A program made the position numbers and the translations under genes. 64,000 nt of DNA from Alphaproteobacteria bacterium. Lineage in GTDB: Bacteria; Pseudomonadota; Alphaproteobacteria; ATCC43930; CGMCC-115725. Under the pieces are notes generated by a model. The model saw nothing but the letters and a program-made list of their open reading frames with translations. It did not search any database and was not told the DNA's origin. Positions 51,957 through 61,412 of the stretch are shown piece by piece. The first letter of the stretch is position 1. The number at the start of each line of letters is the position of its first letter. The DNA is taken from positions 16,005 to 80,004 of the forward strand of contig JAJPHB010000067.1 of the NCBI GenBank assembly GCA_021325525.1. The letters run 5' to 3'.

Positions 51957-53354
51957 ATGGCGCGTGACATCCTCATCGTCGATGACGAGACCGACATCCG
52001 GATGCTGATCTCCGGCATCCTCAAGGATGAGGGTTTCGAGACGCGGGAGGCGGCGAACAGCACGCTCGCCTTGCAGGCGATCCGAACGCGCCAGCCTTCG
52101 CTCGTCATCCTCGACATCTGGCTGCAGGGCAGCGAGCTCGACGGCATCGAGGTGCTGAAGATCATCCGACGCGAGCTGCCGGCGCTCCCCGTCATCATGA
52201 TCAGCGGGCACGGCACGATCGAGACGGCGGTCACCGCCATCAAGATCGGCGCCTATGATTTCATCGAGAAGCCGTTCAAATCCGACCGCCTCCTCCTCAT
52301 CGTCGAGCGCGCGATCGAAGCGGCGCGGCTGCGGCGCGAGAACCAGGAGCTGCGCCTGCGCGCCGGCAGCGACACGGACCTCGTCGGCGCCTCGGCTGCC
52401 GCGAACCATCTCCGCCAGCAGATCGAGAAGGTGGCGCCGACCGGGAGCCGCGTTCTCATCACCGGCCCGGCCGGAGCGGGGAAGGAGGTGATGGCGCGCC
52501 TCCTCCACGCCCGCTCGCGCCGCTCGGGCGGGCCTTTCGTCGCCCTCAACTGCGCGACGATGCGTCCCGATCGGCTGGAGATCGAGCTGTTCGGCACCGC
52601 GGCGAGCGGCGAAGATCCGCGAAAGATCGGCACCTTCGAGCAGGCCCATGGCGGGACGCTGTTGCTCGACGAGGTGGCCGACATGCCGCTCGAGACGCAG
52701 GGCAAGATCGTGCGGGTCCTGCAGGAGCAGACCTTCGAGCGCGTCGGCGGCGGCGGCCGCGTGGAGGTCGATGTCCGCGTCGTCGCCTCGACGAGCCGCG
52801 ATCTCGCGGCCGAAATCGCGGCGGGCCGCTTCCGCGAGGATCTCTTCTACCGCCTCAGCGTCGTGCCGATCCGCGTGCCGCCTCTGCGCGAGCGGCGCGA
52901 GGACATACCGCTGCTCGCCCGCCACTTCATGGCGCGCTCGGCCGCCGCCTCCGGGCTCAGCCCACGCGAATTCGGCGAGGACGCGCTCGCCGCCCTCCAG
53001 GCCTATGAATGGCCGGGCAACATCCGGCAATTGCGCAACGTCATCGACTGGCTGCTCATCATGGCCCCGGGCGAGCCGCGCGATCCGATCCGCGCCGAGA
53101 TGCTGCCGGCCGAGATCGGCGCCATCGCCCCCACCGTCGTCAAATGGGACAAGGGCGGCGAGATCATGAGCCTGCCGCTGCGCGATGCGCGCGAGGTGTT
53201 CGAGCGCGAATATCTCCTGGCGCAGGTGACGCGCTTCGGCGGCAACATCTCGCGCACCGCCGCCTTCGTCGGCATGGAGCGCTCGGCCCTCCACCGCAAG
53301 CTCAAGCTGCTCGGCGTCTTCAACGGCGAGCGCGCGCAACGCGCCATCTCCTGA
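51957..53354 (+). CDS. ntrX: NtrX, NtrC-like response regulator
   Basis: A 465-residue regulator. The receiver domain has Asp53 (VILDIWLQGSELDG); the AAA+ domain has a modified Walker A (GPAGAGKE, 170-177) and GGTLLLDEVADMP; the C-terminal Fis-type helix is NISRTAAFVGMERSALHRKL. The GAFTGA loop is replaced by sequence around TAASGEDPRK, so it should not activate sigma-54 polymerase; this is usual for alphaproteobacterial NtrX. The start (MARDILIVDDE) was chosen over an ATG 54 bases upstream. It lies 169 bases after ntrY. Confidence 0.95.
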   Translation: MARDILIVDDETDIRMLISGILKDEGFETREAANSTLALQAIRTRQPSLVILDIWLQGSELDGIEVLKIIRRELPALPVIMISGHGTIETAVTAIKIGAYDFIEKPFKSDRLLLIVERAIEAARLRRENQELRLRAGSDTDLVGASAAANHLRQQIEKVAPTGSRVLITGPAGAGKEVMARLLHARSRRSGGPFVALNCATMRPDRLEIELFGTAASGEDPRKIGTFEQAHGGTLLLDEVADMPLETQGKIVRVLQEQTFERVGGGGRVEVDVRVVASTSRDLAAEIAAGRFREDLFYRLSVVPIRVPPLRERREDIPLLARHFMARSAAASGLSPREFGEDALAALQAYEWPGNIRQLRNVIDWLLIMAPGEPRDPIRAEMLPAEIGAIAPTVVKWDKGGEIMSLPLRDAREVFEREYLLAQVTRFGGNISRTAAFVGMERSALHRKLKLLGVFNGERAQRAIS

Positions 53355-53388
53355 AGCGCCGGCTTCATCAGCATCGACCGAGGATTCC

Positions 53389-54249
53389 ATGTCGCGTGTC
53401 GCTTACGTCAATGGCCGCTACCTGCCGCATGGCGATGCCGCGGTCCATATCGAGGATCGCGGCTATCAATTCGCCGATGGGGTCTACGAGGTGATCGCCG
53501 TGCGGGGCGGCCGGCTCGTCGACGAGGCGCCGCATCTCGACCGCCTCGACCGCTCGCTCGCCGAACTGCGCATCGCCCCGCCGATGTCGCGGCGAGCGCT
53601 CGGCCTCGTCCTCCGCGAGGTCGTGCGGCGCAATCGCGTCGCGGACGGCATCGTCTATCTCCAGGCGACGCGCGGCGTCGCCCGGCGCGACCACCCCTTT
53701 CCGCCCGCGAGCCGCACGGCGCTTGTCGTGACCGCGCGCCGCGCCCGCCCGCCCAACCGCAAGGCGATCGAGGAGGGCATCAAGGTCATCACCATTCCCG
53801 ACATCCGCTGGGCCCGCTGCGACATCAAATCGGTGTCGCTGCTGCCCAACGTTCTCGGTAAGCAGCGGGCGCGCGAGAGCGGCGCCTACGAGGCCTGGCA
53901 GGTGGATCGCGACGGGATGGTGACCGAAGGAACCTCGACCAATGCCTGGATCGTGACGCCGGCGGGGGAGCTCGTGACTCGGCAGACCGACCACGCCATC
54001 CTCAACGGCATCACGCGCCGGGCGCTCGTCGCGATCGCCCGCCAGGAGGGGCTTGCCTTCGTCGAGCGCCCCTTCAGCGTCGGCGAGGCGAAGGAGGCGC
54101 GGGAAGCCTTCCTGACCAGTACGACGGCGCCCGTCCTCTCGGTCGTGCGGATCGACGATGCGGTGATCGGCGATGGCAGGCCGGGGCCGCTCGGCCGACG
54201 GCTCTTCGCCCTTTACGCGGCGCATGCCGAAGGGCGCGATCCGGCATGA
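53389..54249 (+). CDS. dat: D-amino acid aminotransferase (class IV PLP)
   Basis: A 286-residue fold-type IV aminotransferase that makes D-amino acids such as D-glutamate or D-alanine for cell wall use. N-terminal FADGVYEVI, the catalytic Lys in CDIKSVSLLPNVLGKQ, and DGMVTEGTSTNAWIV with LNGITRRALV are family marks. Its position between ntrX and hfq is usual in alphaproteobacteria. GAGG precedes the ATG. A branched-chain or aminodeoxychorismate lyase function cannot be fully excluded, but the SLLPNVLGKQ loop favours Dat. It overlaps the HAD gene by 4 bases. Confidence 0.9.
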   Translation: MSRVAYVNGRYLPHGDAAVHIEDRGYQFADGVYEVIAVRGGRLVDEAPHLDRLDRSLAELRIAPPMSRRALGLVLREVVRRNRVADGIVYLQATRGVARRDHPFPPASRTALVVTARRARPPNRKAIEEGIKVITIPDIRWARCDIKSVSLLPNVLGKQRARESGAYEAWQVDRDGMVTEGTSTNAWIVTPAGELVTRQTDHAILNGITRRALVAIARQEGLAFVERPFSVGEAKEAREAFLTSTTAPVLSVVRIDDAVIGDGRPGPLGRRLFALYAAHAEGRDPA

Positions 54250-54932
54250 GCCAGCCTCTCGCCGCGGCTGCCGCCGGGCGGTCGCCGGGCCGGCCGCGCG
54301 CCCTCATCTTCGACTGGGACAATACGCTCGTCGATAGCTGGCCGACGATCCATGACGCGCTCAATCAGACCCTCGCCGCCATGGGGCATGCGCCATGGAC
54401 GATCGAGGAGAGCCGCGAGCGCGTGCGCCTCAGCCTCCGCGACAGCTTTCCGCGGCTTTTCGGCGAGCGCTGGGAGGAGGCGCGCCAGATCTACATGGCG
54501 GCGTTCCTGTCGATGCATATGGAGCGCCTTGCGCCCGTCCCGGGCGCGGCCTCGCTCCTCGAAGGGCTGAACGAAGCCGGCTTCTACCTCGCGGTCGTCA
54601 GCAACAAGACCGGCCCGATCCTGCGCCGCGAGGCCGAGAAGCTGGGTTGGACGCACCATTTCCGGCGGCTCGTCGGCGCCACCGACGCGGCCGCCGACAA
54701 GCCGCATGCAGCACCCGTCCTGATGGCGCTCGAAGGCAGTGAAATTCTACCGGGGCGGGACGTATGGTTCGTCGGAGACACGGCTGTCGATATGGAATGC
54801 GCCATCAATTCCGGCTGCGTCCCGGTCCTGCTCGGTCCGGCCGATCCGAGGGACGCGGAATTCTCGCGCTACCGCCCGGAACTCGCCTTTCACGACAGTG
54901 ACGCCCTTTTTCTGCACATCCGCACCTTGTGA
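54246..54932 (+). CDS. HAD-superfamily hydrolase (phosphoglycolate phosphatase-like)
   Basis: A 228-residue HAD phosphatase. Motif I is [11 protein letters not shown], motif II VVSNKTG, motif III the Lys of ADKPHAAP, and motif [13 protein letters not shown]; the cap domain is of the alpha type ([11 protein letters not shown] to MHME). The substrate is a small phosphorylated compound, unknown. A short Ala/Gly-rich N-terminal stretch precedes the domain. It overlaps dat by 4 bases and lies 112 bases before hfq. Confidence 0.92.
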   Translation: MSQPLAAAAAGRSPGRPRALIFDWDNTLVDSWPTIHDALNQTLAAMGHAPWTIEESRERVRLSLRDSFPRLFGERWEEARQIYMAAFLSMHMERLAPVPGAASLLEGLNEAGFYLAVVSNKTGPILRREAEKLGWTHHFRRLVGATDAAADKPHAAPVLMALEGSEILPGRDVWFVGDTAVDMECAINSGCVPVLLGPADPRDAEFSRYRPELAFHDSDALFLHIRTL

Positions 54933-55044
54933 TTCCCGCCTGCGGACCAATCTTAATCGGAAAGGAGACTTGGCGCGGGCGGCCGCGCCGGCCGGACGAT
55001 CCGGGCCCGACGGGCTCCAAGAACCCGAGATAAGGGGAACACCC

Positions 55045-55293
55045 ATGTCCTCCGAAAAAGCACAGAATGTGCAAGACGTTTTCCTGAACCATGTCCGCAA
55101 GAACAAGACGCCCGTGACCGTCTTTCTCGTGAACGGCGTCAAGCTGCAAGGGATCATCACCTGGTTCGACAATTTCTGCGTTCTCCTGCGCCGCGACGCC
55201 CATTCGCAGCTCGTCTACAAGCATGCGATCTCGACGGTGATGCCGGCGCAGCCGGTGCAGCTCTTCGAGCCGAAAGAGGGCGGCGAAGCCTGA
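55045..55293 (+). CDS. hfq: Hfq, RNA chaperone
   Basis: An 82-residue Sm-like protein that forms a hexamer and pairs small RNAs with mRNAs. The Sm1 part ([27 protein letters not shown]) and Sm2 part ([10 protein letters not shown]) are complete; the C-terminal tail is short, as in other alphaproteobacteria. The ATG follows AAGGGG. A GC-rich hairpin-prone region lies between the HAD gene and hfq. hflX follows after only a few bases. Confidence 0.98.
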   Translation: MSSEKAQNVQDVFLNHVRKNKTPVTVFLVNGVKLQGIITWFDNFCVLLRRDAHSQLVYKHAISTVMPAQPVQLFEPKEGGEA

Positions 55294-55297
55294 TTTG

Positions 55298-56617
55298 GTG
55301 ACTTCGGCAGAGGCTCGGCATCCTGGATCGAACGGCCGCGCGCTGGTCGTGCATCCGGCGCTGAAGTCGGGCGCGCGTGAGCGGAGCGACGGCGCGCGCT
55401 CACCGGAGGCGCGGCTTGCCGAGGCGGTCGGGCTGGCGCGCGCCATCGATCTCGATGTCGCCGCGAGCGAGATCCTGCGCCTGTCGCGGATGCGGCCGGC
55501 GACGCTGCTCGGCAGCGGCGCGGTGAAGCGGCTGGGCGAGCTCGTCGCCGAAGCCGGGATCGGCGTCGCCATCATCGACGCCACGGTCTCGCCCGTGCAG
55601 CAGCGGAACCTGGAAAAGGCCTGGAAATGCAAGGTCATCGACCGAACCGGCCTGATCCTCGAGATATTCGGCGCGCGGGCGCGCACCCATGAGGGTCGCC
55701 TCCAGGTCGAGCTGGCGGCGCTCACCTATCAGCGCTCCCGTCTCGTCCGCTCCTGGACCCATCTCGAACGCCAGCGCGGCGGCTTCGGCTTTTTGGGCGG
55801 CCCCGGCGAGAGCCAGCTCGAAATCGACCGCCGCCTCATCGGCGAGCGGATCGCCAAGCTGAAGCTCGAAATCGAGGAGGTGAAGCGCACGCGCTCGCTC
55901 CACCGCAGCGCGCGCAAGCGCGTCCCCTATCCCGTCATCGCCCTCGTCGGCTATACAAATGCCGGGAAGTCGACGCTCTTCAACCGCCTGACGCAGGCCG
56001 AGGTGACGGCCAAGGACCTGCTCTTCGCGACGCTGGATCCCACCATGCGGCGCCTCGCGCTGCCGTCCGGGCGGCAGGCAATCCTCTCGGACACGGTCGG
56101 CTTCATCTCGGACCTCCCGACCCATCTCGTCGCCGCCTTTCGCGCGACGCTGGAAGAGGTGACCGAGGCCGATCTCATCCTTCATGTGCGCGACCTCCAT
56201 CACCCCGAGAGCGAGGCGCAGCGCCGCGACGTCCATACGGTTCTGCGCGAGCTCGGCCTCGAGAAGGTGGTGGAGGAGGGCCTTCTCATCGAGGTGCTGA
56301 ACAAGATCGACCTGCTGGCGCCGGCCGAACGATCGGCGCTGCTGCTCCAGGCGCAGCGCAATCGCGACGCCGTCCCGGTCTCGGCGGCGACCGGAGAGGG
56401 GTGCGAGGCGCTCCTCGCCCTGCTCGATGCGCGGCTCGCGGCCGAGCGCCATGCGGTCGAGCTGGCGGTGCCGCTCAGCGACGGTGCGGCGATCGCTTGG
56501 CTTTATCGCCACGGCGAGGTGCTGGAACGGCGCGACGACGAGACGCGCGCCCATTTTGCCGTGCGCCTGTCGCCCGCCGATATCGGACGTTTCAAGCACC
56601 GCCGCGCGTTGCATTAG
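55298..56617 (+). CDS. hflX: HflX, ribosome-associated GTPase
   Basis: A 439-residue GTPase that rescues or splits stalled ribosomes, typically under heat stress. The N-terminal HflX domain (ARAIDLDVAASEILRLSRMRPATLLG, then GERIAKLKLEIEEVKRTRSLHR coiled coil) is followed by the G domain: GYTNAGKST (G1), LFATLDPT (G2), DTVGFI (G3) and NKID (G4). The start is a GTG; a TTG one codon earlier, right after the hfq stop, is also possible. Co-transcribed with hfq as in E. coli. Confidence 0.96.
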   Translation: MTSAEARHPGSNGRALVVHPALKSGARERSDGARSPEARLAEAVGLARAIDLDVAASEILRLSRMRPATLLGSGAVKRLGELVAEAGIGVAIIDATVSPVQQRNLEKAWKCKVIDRTGLILEIFGARARTHEGRLQVELAALTYQRSRLVRSWTHLERQRGGFGFLGGPGESQLEIDRRLIGERIAKLKLEIEEVKRTRSLHRSARKRVPYPVIALVGYTNAGKSTLFNRLTQAEVTAKDLLFATLDPTMRRLALPSGRQAILSDTVGFISDLPTHLVAAFRATLEEVTEADLILHVRDLHHPESEAQRRDVHTVLRELGLEKVVEEGLLIEVLNKIDLLAPAERSALLLQAQRNRDAVPVSAATGEGCEALLALLDARLAAERHAVELAVPLSDGAAIAWLYRHGEVLERRDDETRAHFAVRLSPADIGRFKHRRALH

Positions 56618-56620
56618 GCG

Positions 56621-57424
56621 ATGCTGCCAGACAGCGACCGCGTCGCCCGCCTCATCGCCGACATAGCCGCCGCCGAGATCATGCCCCGTTTCGAGCGGCT
56701 GGCGCGCGAGGAGATACGCGAGAAGCGTCCGGGCGACCTGGTGACCATCGCCGATATTGCCGCCGAGGAGCGCCTCGAGGCGGGACTTCGCGGCCTCCTC
56801 CCCGGCTCGCGAGTCGTCGGCGAGGAGGGCGTCGCGGCCGATCCGGAGCTGATCGACACGCTCGACAGCGCGGATCCCGTCTGGCTCGTCGACCCTCTCG
56901 ATGGGACCGTCAATTTCGCTGCCGGCAGGCCGGTTTTCGCGGTCATGGTGGCGCTCGTCCGGCACGGCGCCACCGTCATGGGATGGATTCACGATCCGGT
57001 GAAACAGATCACGGCGGCAGCCACGGCCGGCGGCGGCGCCTGGTGCGCGGGCGAGCGTCTTTCCGTCGCGCGGACGCCCTTGCCGGGGACGGATGGCGGC
57101 ACCACCGGGTTCTGGTTCGGCAATCGCAAGCTGGTCCGCAACCTCGGACCGGGCGCCGATCGCATCGGCTCCGTCTTCGACCTGCGCTGCGCCGGCCAGG
57201 AATATCTGGCGCTCGCCAGTGGCAGGGCGCATTTCGCTCTCTATAACCGCCTCTATCCGTGGGACCACGCGGCGGGCGAGCTCCTCCATCGCGAAGCTGG
57301 CGGCTTCGCCGCGCGGCTCGACGGCAGCGCCTATGCGCCGCGCGGCATCGGGCACGGTCTGCTGCTGGCGCCCGACGGCGAGAGCTGGCGACGGCTGCGC
57401 GAGCTCTTGATCGCCCCCGGCTAG
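56621..57424 (+). CDS. Inositol-monophosphatase-family phosphatase
   Basis: A 267-residue Mg-dependent, Li-sensitive-type phosphatase. Metal motifs are VGEEG, DPLDGTVNF (the family has DPIDGT.NF) and YPWDHAAG at the C terminus. Possible roles are inositol-1-phosphatase (SuhB), histidinol-phosphatase (HisN) or PAP phosphatase; the sequence alone does not decide. It starts 3 bases after hflX and thus belongs to the hfq-hflX transcript. Confidence 0.9.
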   Translation: MLPDSDRVARLIADIAAAEIMPRFERLAREEIREKRPGDLVTIADIAAEERLEAGLRGLLPGSRVVGEEGVAADPELIDTLDSADPVWLVDPLDGTVNFAAGRPVFAVMVALVRHGATVMGWIHDPVKQITAAATAGGGAWCAGERLSVARTPLPGTDGGTTGFWFGNRKLVRNLGPGADRIGSVFDLRCAGQEYLALASGRAHFALYNRLYPWDHAAGELLHREAGGFAARLDGSAYAPRGIGHGLLLAPDGESWRRLRELLIAPG

Positions 57425-57483
57425 GGATGCGATAGCTCGGCGGCAGCCGCGGGCGGCGCAAGGACGACAGCGAGGAGGAGAGG

Positions 57484-58350
57484 ATGCGGGTCGCGTTCAT
57501 TGGTCTCGGCGTCATGGGCTATCCGATGGCTGGCCACCTCGCCAAGGCAGGGCACGCCGTCACCGTCTATAACCGCACCGCCGCCAAGGCGCGGTCCTGG
57601 GTCGAGGCCCATGGCGGCGCCTTCGCAGAGACCCCGGCCAAGGCAGCGGCCGCCGCCGAGATCGCCTTCGTCTGCGTCGGCAACGACGATGATCTGCGGC
57701 AGGTCGTCGCCGGCGAGGCCGGAGCCTTCGCCGGCATGGCGCGGGGCGCCATCCTCGTCGATCACACGACGGCCTCAGCCGAGGCGGCGCGCGAGCTGGC
57801 GGCGCTCGGGAAAGGCAAAGGCGTGCAATTCCTCGACGCGCCCGTTTCGGGCGGGGAATCCGGGGCCGTCAATGGCAAGCTCACCATCATGGTGGGCGGC
57901 GATCCCGCGGCCTTCGCCAAGGCCGAGCCGGTCATGGCCTGCTACGGCCGCGCCGTCACGCTTATGGGCCCGGTCGGCAGCGGCCAGCTCACCAAGATGG
58001 TCAACCAGATCTGCATCGCCGGCCTCGTCCAGGCCTTGTCCGAGGGGCTCAACTTCGCCGTCAATGCCGGGCTCGACGCGCACAAGGTCGTCGAGGTCAT
58101 CTCGAAGGGCGCGGCCCAGTCTTGGCAGATGGAGAACCGCGCCGCCACCATGCTGGCCGACAAATTCGATTACGGCTTTGCCGTCGATTGGATGCGCAAG
58201 GATCTCGGCATCTGCCTCGCCGAAGCGCGGCGCAACAAATCGCCGCTCCCGGTGACCGCTCTTGTCGACCAGTTCTATCAGCGCATCCAGGCGCGCGGCG
58301 GCAACCGCTGGGACACGTCGAGCCTCATCGATCTCCTGAAACGGCCTTAG
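57484..58350 (+). CDS. Beta-hydroxyacid dehydrogenase (3-hydroxyisobutyrate dehydrogenase family)
   Basis: A 288-residue NAD(P)-dependent dehydrogenase. The Rossmann motif is FIGLGVMGYPMA (7-15), the substrate loop DAPVSGGESGAVNGKLTIMVGG (118-139), and the catalytic Lys171 is in GSGQLTKMVNQ. Relatives act on 3-hydroxyisobutyrate, tartronate semialdehyde, threonate or succinic semialdehyde. It ends 7 bases before a racemase gene, so the two may act on related compounds. Confidence 0.9.
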   Translation: MRVAFIGLGVMGYPMAGHLAKAGHAVTVYNRTAAKARSWVEAHGGAFAETPAKAAAAAEIAFVCVGNDDDLRQVVAGEAGAFAGMARGAILVDHTTASAEAARELAALGKGKGVQFLDAPVSGGESGAVNGKLTIMVGGDPAAFAKAEPVMACYGRAVTLMGPVGSGQLTKMVNQICIAGLVQALSEGLNFAVNAGLDAHKVVEVISKGAAQSWQMENRAATMLADKFDYGFAVDWMRKDLGICLAEARRNKSPLPVTALVDQFYQRIQARGGNRWDTSSLIDLLKRP

Positions 58351-58357
58351 ATCGGCC

Positions 58358-59053
58358 GTGTCGAAGCGTATCGGCATCGTCGCCTGCTCCGCCGAGGGCG
58401 CTGCGCTCTGCTATCGGACGATCTGCAGCGAAGGTGCGCAGCTTCTCGGGCCGCATGCGCATCCCGAGATCTCGATGCACACGCCCTCGTTTGCCGACTA
58501 CGTCGCCTGCCTCGATCGCGGCGACTGGCAGGGCGTCGGCGCGCTGATGCTCGATTCCGCGCAGAAGCTCGCCAAGATCGGCGCCGACTTCCTCATCTGC
58601 CCGGACAACACGATCCACCAGGCGCTGCCCCTCATTGAGAAGCGCTCGCCCTTGCCCTGGCTGCACATTGCCGAAATCGTCGCCGCGCGCGCCGCAGCGT
58701 GCGGTTTCCGGAGGCTCGGCCTCACCGGAACGCGCTGGCTGGTCGAGAGCGAAGTCTACCCGCAGAAGCTCGCCGAGCGGGGGCTCGCCTGCATCCGGCC
58801 GAATGCCGGCGACCGCGCGGAGATCGGCCGGATCATCATGGAAGAGCTGGTCTACGGCGTCTTCAAGCCGCAGTCGGTCGCGTATGTCGAGGCGGCCATC
58901 CGGCGGCTCAAAGAGGAAGGGTGTGATGCCGTAATTCTCGGCTGCACCGAGCTGCCGCTCATCATCGACGACAAGAACTCTCCGCTTCCGACGCTCGATT
59001 CGACGCGCCTCCTCGCGTTGGCGGCGCTGCGCCGCGCGGCTCGGGACGCGTAG
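58358..59053 (+). CDS. Aspartate/glutamate racemase-family protein with an atypical active site
   Basis: A 231-residue pseudo-symmetric two-domain protein. The second catalytic Cys196 is in LGCTELPL. At the first site the usual CNTxH is replaced by CPDNTIH: Cys81 lies two residues before the position normally held by Cys, which is Asp83. It may be a stereospecific racemase, like E. coli YgeA that also departs from two cysteines, or have another activity. The start is a GTG, 7 bases after the dehydrogenase. It converges on mazG. Confidence 0.85.
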   Translation: MSKRIGIVACSAEGAALCYRTICSEGAQLLGPHAHPEISMHTPSFADYVACLDRGDWQGVGALMLDSAQKLAKIGADFLICPDNTIHQALPLIEKRSPLPWLHIAEIVAARAAACGFRRLGLTGTRWLVESEVYPQKLAERGLACIRPNAGDRAEIGRIIMEELVYGVFKPQSVAYVEAAIRRLKEEGCDAVILGCTELPLIIDDKNSPLPTLDSTRLLALAALRRAARDA

Positions 59054-59065
59054 CGCCCAGGACCT

Positions 59066-59866
59066 CTACAACCCCTCCGCCTTCGCCCGCTGCCATTCCG
59101 CCTCCATCTCCTCGAGGCTCGCCTCGGCGGCGGAGCGGCCGCGTTCGGCAAGGCGCGCCTCGACCGACCGGAAGCGGCGCTCGAACTTCCGTGTCCCTTG
59201 TTTCAGCGCTTCTTCCGGGTCGATCTTCAAGTGGCGTGACAAATTGACGACGGCAAAGAGCAGGTCGCCGATTTCGTCCGCGAGGCGCTCCGGCGCGGCG
59301 CCGGCGGCGAGCTCGGCGCGGAGTTCCGCGGTTTCCTCGGCGATCTTGGCGAAGACCGGCTCCGCCGCCCCCCAGTCGAAGCCGACGCGCGCGGCGCGCG
59401 CCTGGATCTTGTGGGCTCGGGTGAGGGCGGGGAGGGCGGTGCCGACGCCGTCGAGGGCGCTGAGCGGCCGGTCCGCCGCCTTGGCGCGGCGCTCGGCCGC
59501 CTTCTGCTCTTCCCAGGCGATGGTCTGCGCCGCCGAGGAGGCGATGCTTTCATCGCCGAAGACATGCGGATGGCGGCGCACCATCTTGTCGGCGATGGCG
59601 GCGGCCACGTCGGCGAAGGCGAAATGCCCTTCCTCCTCGGCCATGCGGGCATGGAAGACGACTTGAAAGAGAAGATCGCCGAGCTCGTCCTTCAGCGCCG
59701 CCATATCGCCGGCGGCGATGGCTTCGGCAACCTCGTAGGCTTCTTCGATCGTATAGGGCGCGATGGTCGCGAAGCTCTGCTCGCGGTCCCAAGGGCAGCC
59801 CCGTTCGGGGTCGCGCAGCCGCGCCATGATGGCGAGGAGGCGCTGCATGGTGTCGGCATCCGGCAT
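59066..59866 (-). CDS. mazG: MazG, nucleoside triphosphate pyrophosphohydrolase
   Basis: A 266-residue house-cleaning NTP pyrophosphatase. Two MazG domains are visible, each with its EExxE...ExxD metal motif: EEAYEVAEAI...KDELGD (about residues 41-62) and EETAELRAEL...ADEIGD (about 172-196). The DPERGCPWDREQSFATI start is diagnostic. Length matches family. It is the first minus-strand gene after the racemase; the binding protein upstream on the same strand ends 43 bases away. Confidence 0.97.
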   Translation of the reverse strand: MPDADTMQRLLAIMARLRDPERGCPWDREQSFATIAPYTIEEAYEVAEAIAAGDMAALKDELGDLLFQVVFHARMAEEEGHFAFADVAAAIADKMVRRHPHVFGDESIASSAAQTIAWEEQKAAERRAKAADRPLSALDGVGTALPALTRAHKIQARAARVGFDWGAAEPVFAKIAEETAELRAELAAGAAPERLADEIGDLLFAVVNLSRHLKIDPEEALKQGTRKFERRFRSVEARLAERGRSAAEASLEEMEAEWQRAKAEGL

Positions 59867-59909
59867 GGCCGGCGAAGCTATCGCGGGCGATGCGGCGCGA
59901 AAAGAGCGA

Positions 59910-61412
59910 TCAGGGCTTGTAGCTGACGTCGCGCAGGCGGATGAGGCCGTCGGGGTAGGGAACGAAGCCCTGGAGCTTCGCCGTGAAGCCGTAGAACCAT
60001 TTGAAGTGCCAGAGATAGATGATCGGCTTCTCGTCGATGAGGAGCTGCGCCACCTTGGCGTAGACCGCCTTGCGCCTGTTCTTGTCGGCGGTCGCTCGGG
60101 CTTCGTTCAGCAGCCGGTCGAGCTCCGGGCTGCAATAATGGCCATCATTGCCCGGCGCGCTGCATTGCAGCAGCGTCGCGATATTGGCATCGGGATCGAT
60201 GCGCCCGCTCCAGCCGACGAAATCGGCGTCGAATTTGCCGTCCTTCGCCTGGTTCAGCATGGTGATGAACTCGACCGATTGCAGCTTGATGTCGATGCCG
60301 GCTTCCTTCGCCATGGACTGGATGATCTCGGCGGCCTGTTGGGCGTCGTTGCTGTTCGGCACCAGCAGCGTGAAGCCCGGATCGGCGATCGCGCTCTCCT
60401 TCACCAGCGCCTTGGCGCGCGCCAGATCGCGCGGCGGCACGGGGAGATCCGTGTCGTAATAAAAATTGCCGGGCGGCTGCGGCTGGTTGCCCGTCGTGTA
60501 CTGGCCGCCATAGACGACCTCGTTCAAGACGTTGCGGTCGATCGCGGCGTCGAGGGCGGCGCGCAGGCGCTTATCCTTGGCGAAGGGGCTGGCGGGCGCG
60601 CCGTTGGCAATATTGAAGGTGATGCCCTGATAGCCGAGGCCGGTGATCGCGGCGGAGGCGAGCTTGGGGTTGCGCTTCAGCGCCGGCAGATCGCTCGGCG
60701 CCAGGCGCTCGATCATATCGAGCTGCCCCGCCTGCAAATTGGCGAAGCGGACGCTCGTGTCCGGGATCGCGAGGAAGGTCACGCGGTCGAAGTGATAGTG
60801 GTCCTTGTTCCAGTAATTCTGGAACTTGTCGAGGACGATGCGGTCCTGGATGACGCGCTCGACGAATTTGTAGGGGCCGACGCAGACCGGCTTGGCGCCG
60901 AACTGCTCGCCCTCCTCGGCGGCGGCCTTCGGCGCGACGATGATGCCGGCGCGGTCGGCGAATTGCGCGAGAAGCGGCGAGAAGGGCGCGGCGAGATCGA
61001 CGCGCACGGTCAGCGGGTCGACCACCTCGACATGGCTCACCGCGCTGATCTCGCTCTTGCGGCGGCTGCCGGGGAGGGTGAGGGCGCGGTCGAGGCTGTA
61101 TTTGACCGCGGCCGCATCGACCGCCTCGCCGTCCTGGAAGGTCATGCCCGGCCGGATCTTGAAGGTCATCGCCTTGCCGTCCGCCGCCGTCGACCATTCG
61201 GTGGCGATCATCGGCACGAAGCTCTGGTCGGGCGCGATATCGACCAGCTTGTCGCACATCGAGGCGAAGATCTGACGGCCGACGAAGCTCCAATTCTTGG
61301 CGCCGTCGAGCGTGTCGGGGTCCTCCTGAAGTCCGATCCGCAGGCTTTGCGCTGCGGCAGCGCCGGATAGGAGGGCGAGGGCGAGGGCGATGCCGGCCGG
61401 AAGAAAGCGCAC
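59910..61412 (-). CDS. ABC transporter binding protein, peptide/nickel (family 5) type
   Basis: A 500-residue periplasmic protein with a signal peptide (residues 1-21, cleavage after GAAAA) and the SBP_bac_5 fold: IGLQEDPDTLDGAKNWSF at the N terminus, MTFKIRPGMTFQDGEAVDAAAVKYSLDRAL, and PYKFVERVIQDRIVLDKFQNYW. Ligands of the family include di- and oligopeptides, opines and glutathione. GTG start after AAGGGAGGGA. No permease or ATPase genes lie next to it, so it is an orphan or part of a split system. It is divergent from the UbiD-type gene. Confidence 0.92.
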   Translation of the reverse strand: MRFLPAGIALALALLSGAAAAQSLRIGLQEDPDTLDGAKNWSFVGRQIFASMCDKLVDIAPDQSFVPMIATEWSTAADGKAMTFKIRPGMTFQDGEAVDAAAVKYSLDRALTLPGSRRKSEISAVSHVEVVDPLTVRVDLAAPFSPLLAQFADRAGIIVAPKAAAEEGEQFGAKPVCVGPYKFVERVIQDRIVLDKFQNYWNKDHYHFDRVTFLAIPDTSVRFANLQAGQLDMIERLAPSDLPALKRNPKLASAAITGLGYQGITFNIANGAPASPFAKDKRLRAALDAAIDRNVLNEVVYGGQYTTGNQPQPPGNFYYDTDLPVPPRDLARAKALVKESAIADPGFTLLVPNSNDAQQAAEIIQSMAKEAGIDIKLQSVEFITMLNQAKDGKFDADFVGWSGRIDPDANIATLLQCSAPGNDGHYCSPELDRLLNEARATADKNRRKAVYAKVAQLLIDEKPIIYLWHFKWFYGFTAKLQGFVPYPDGLIRLRDVSYKP

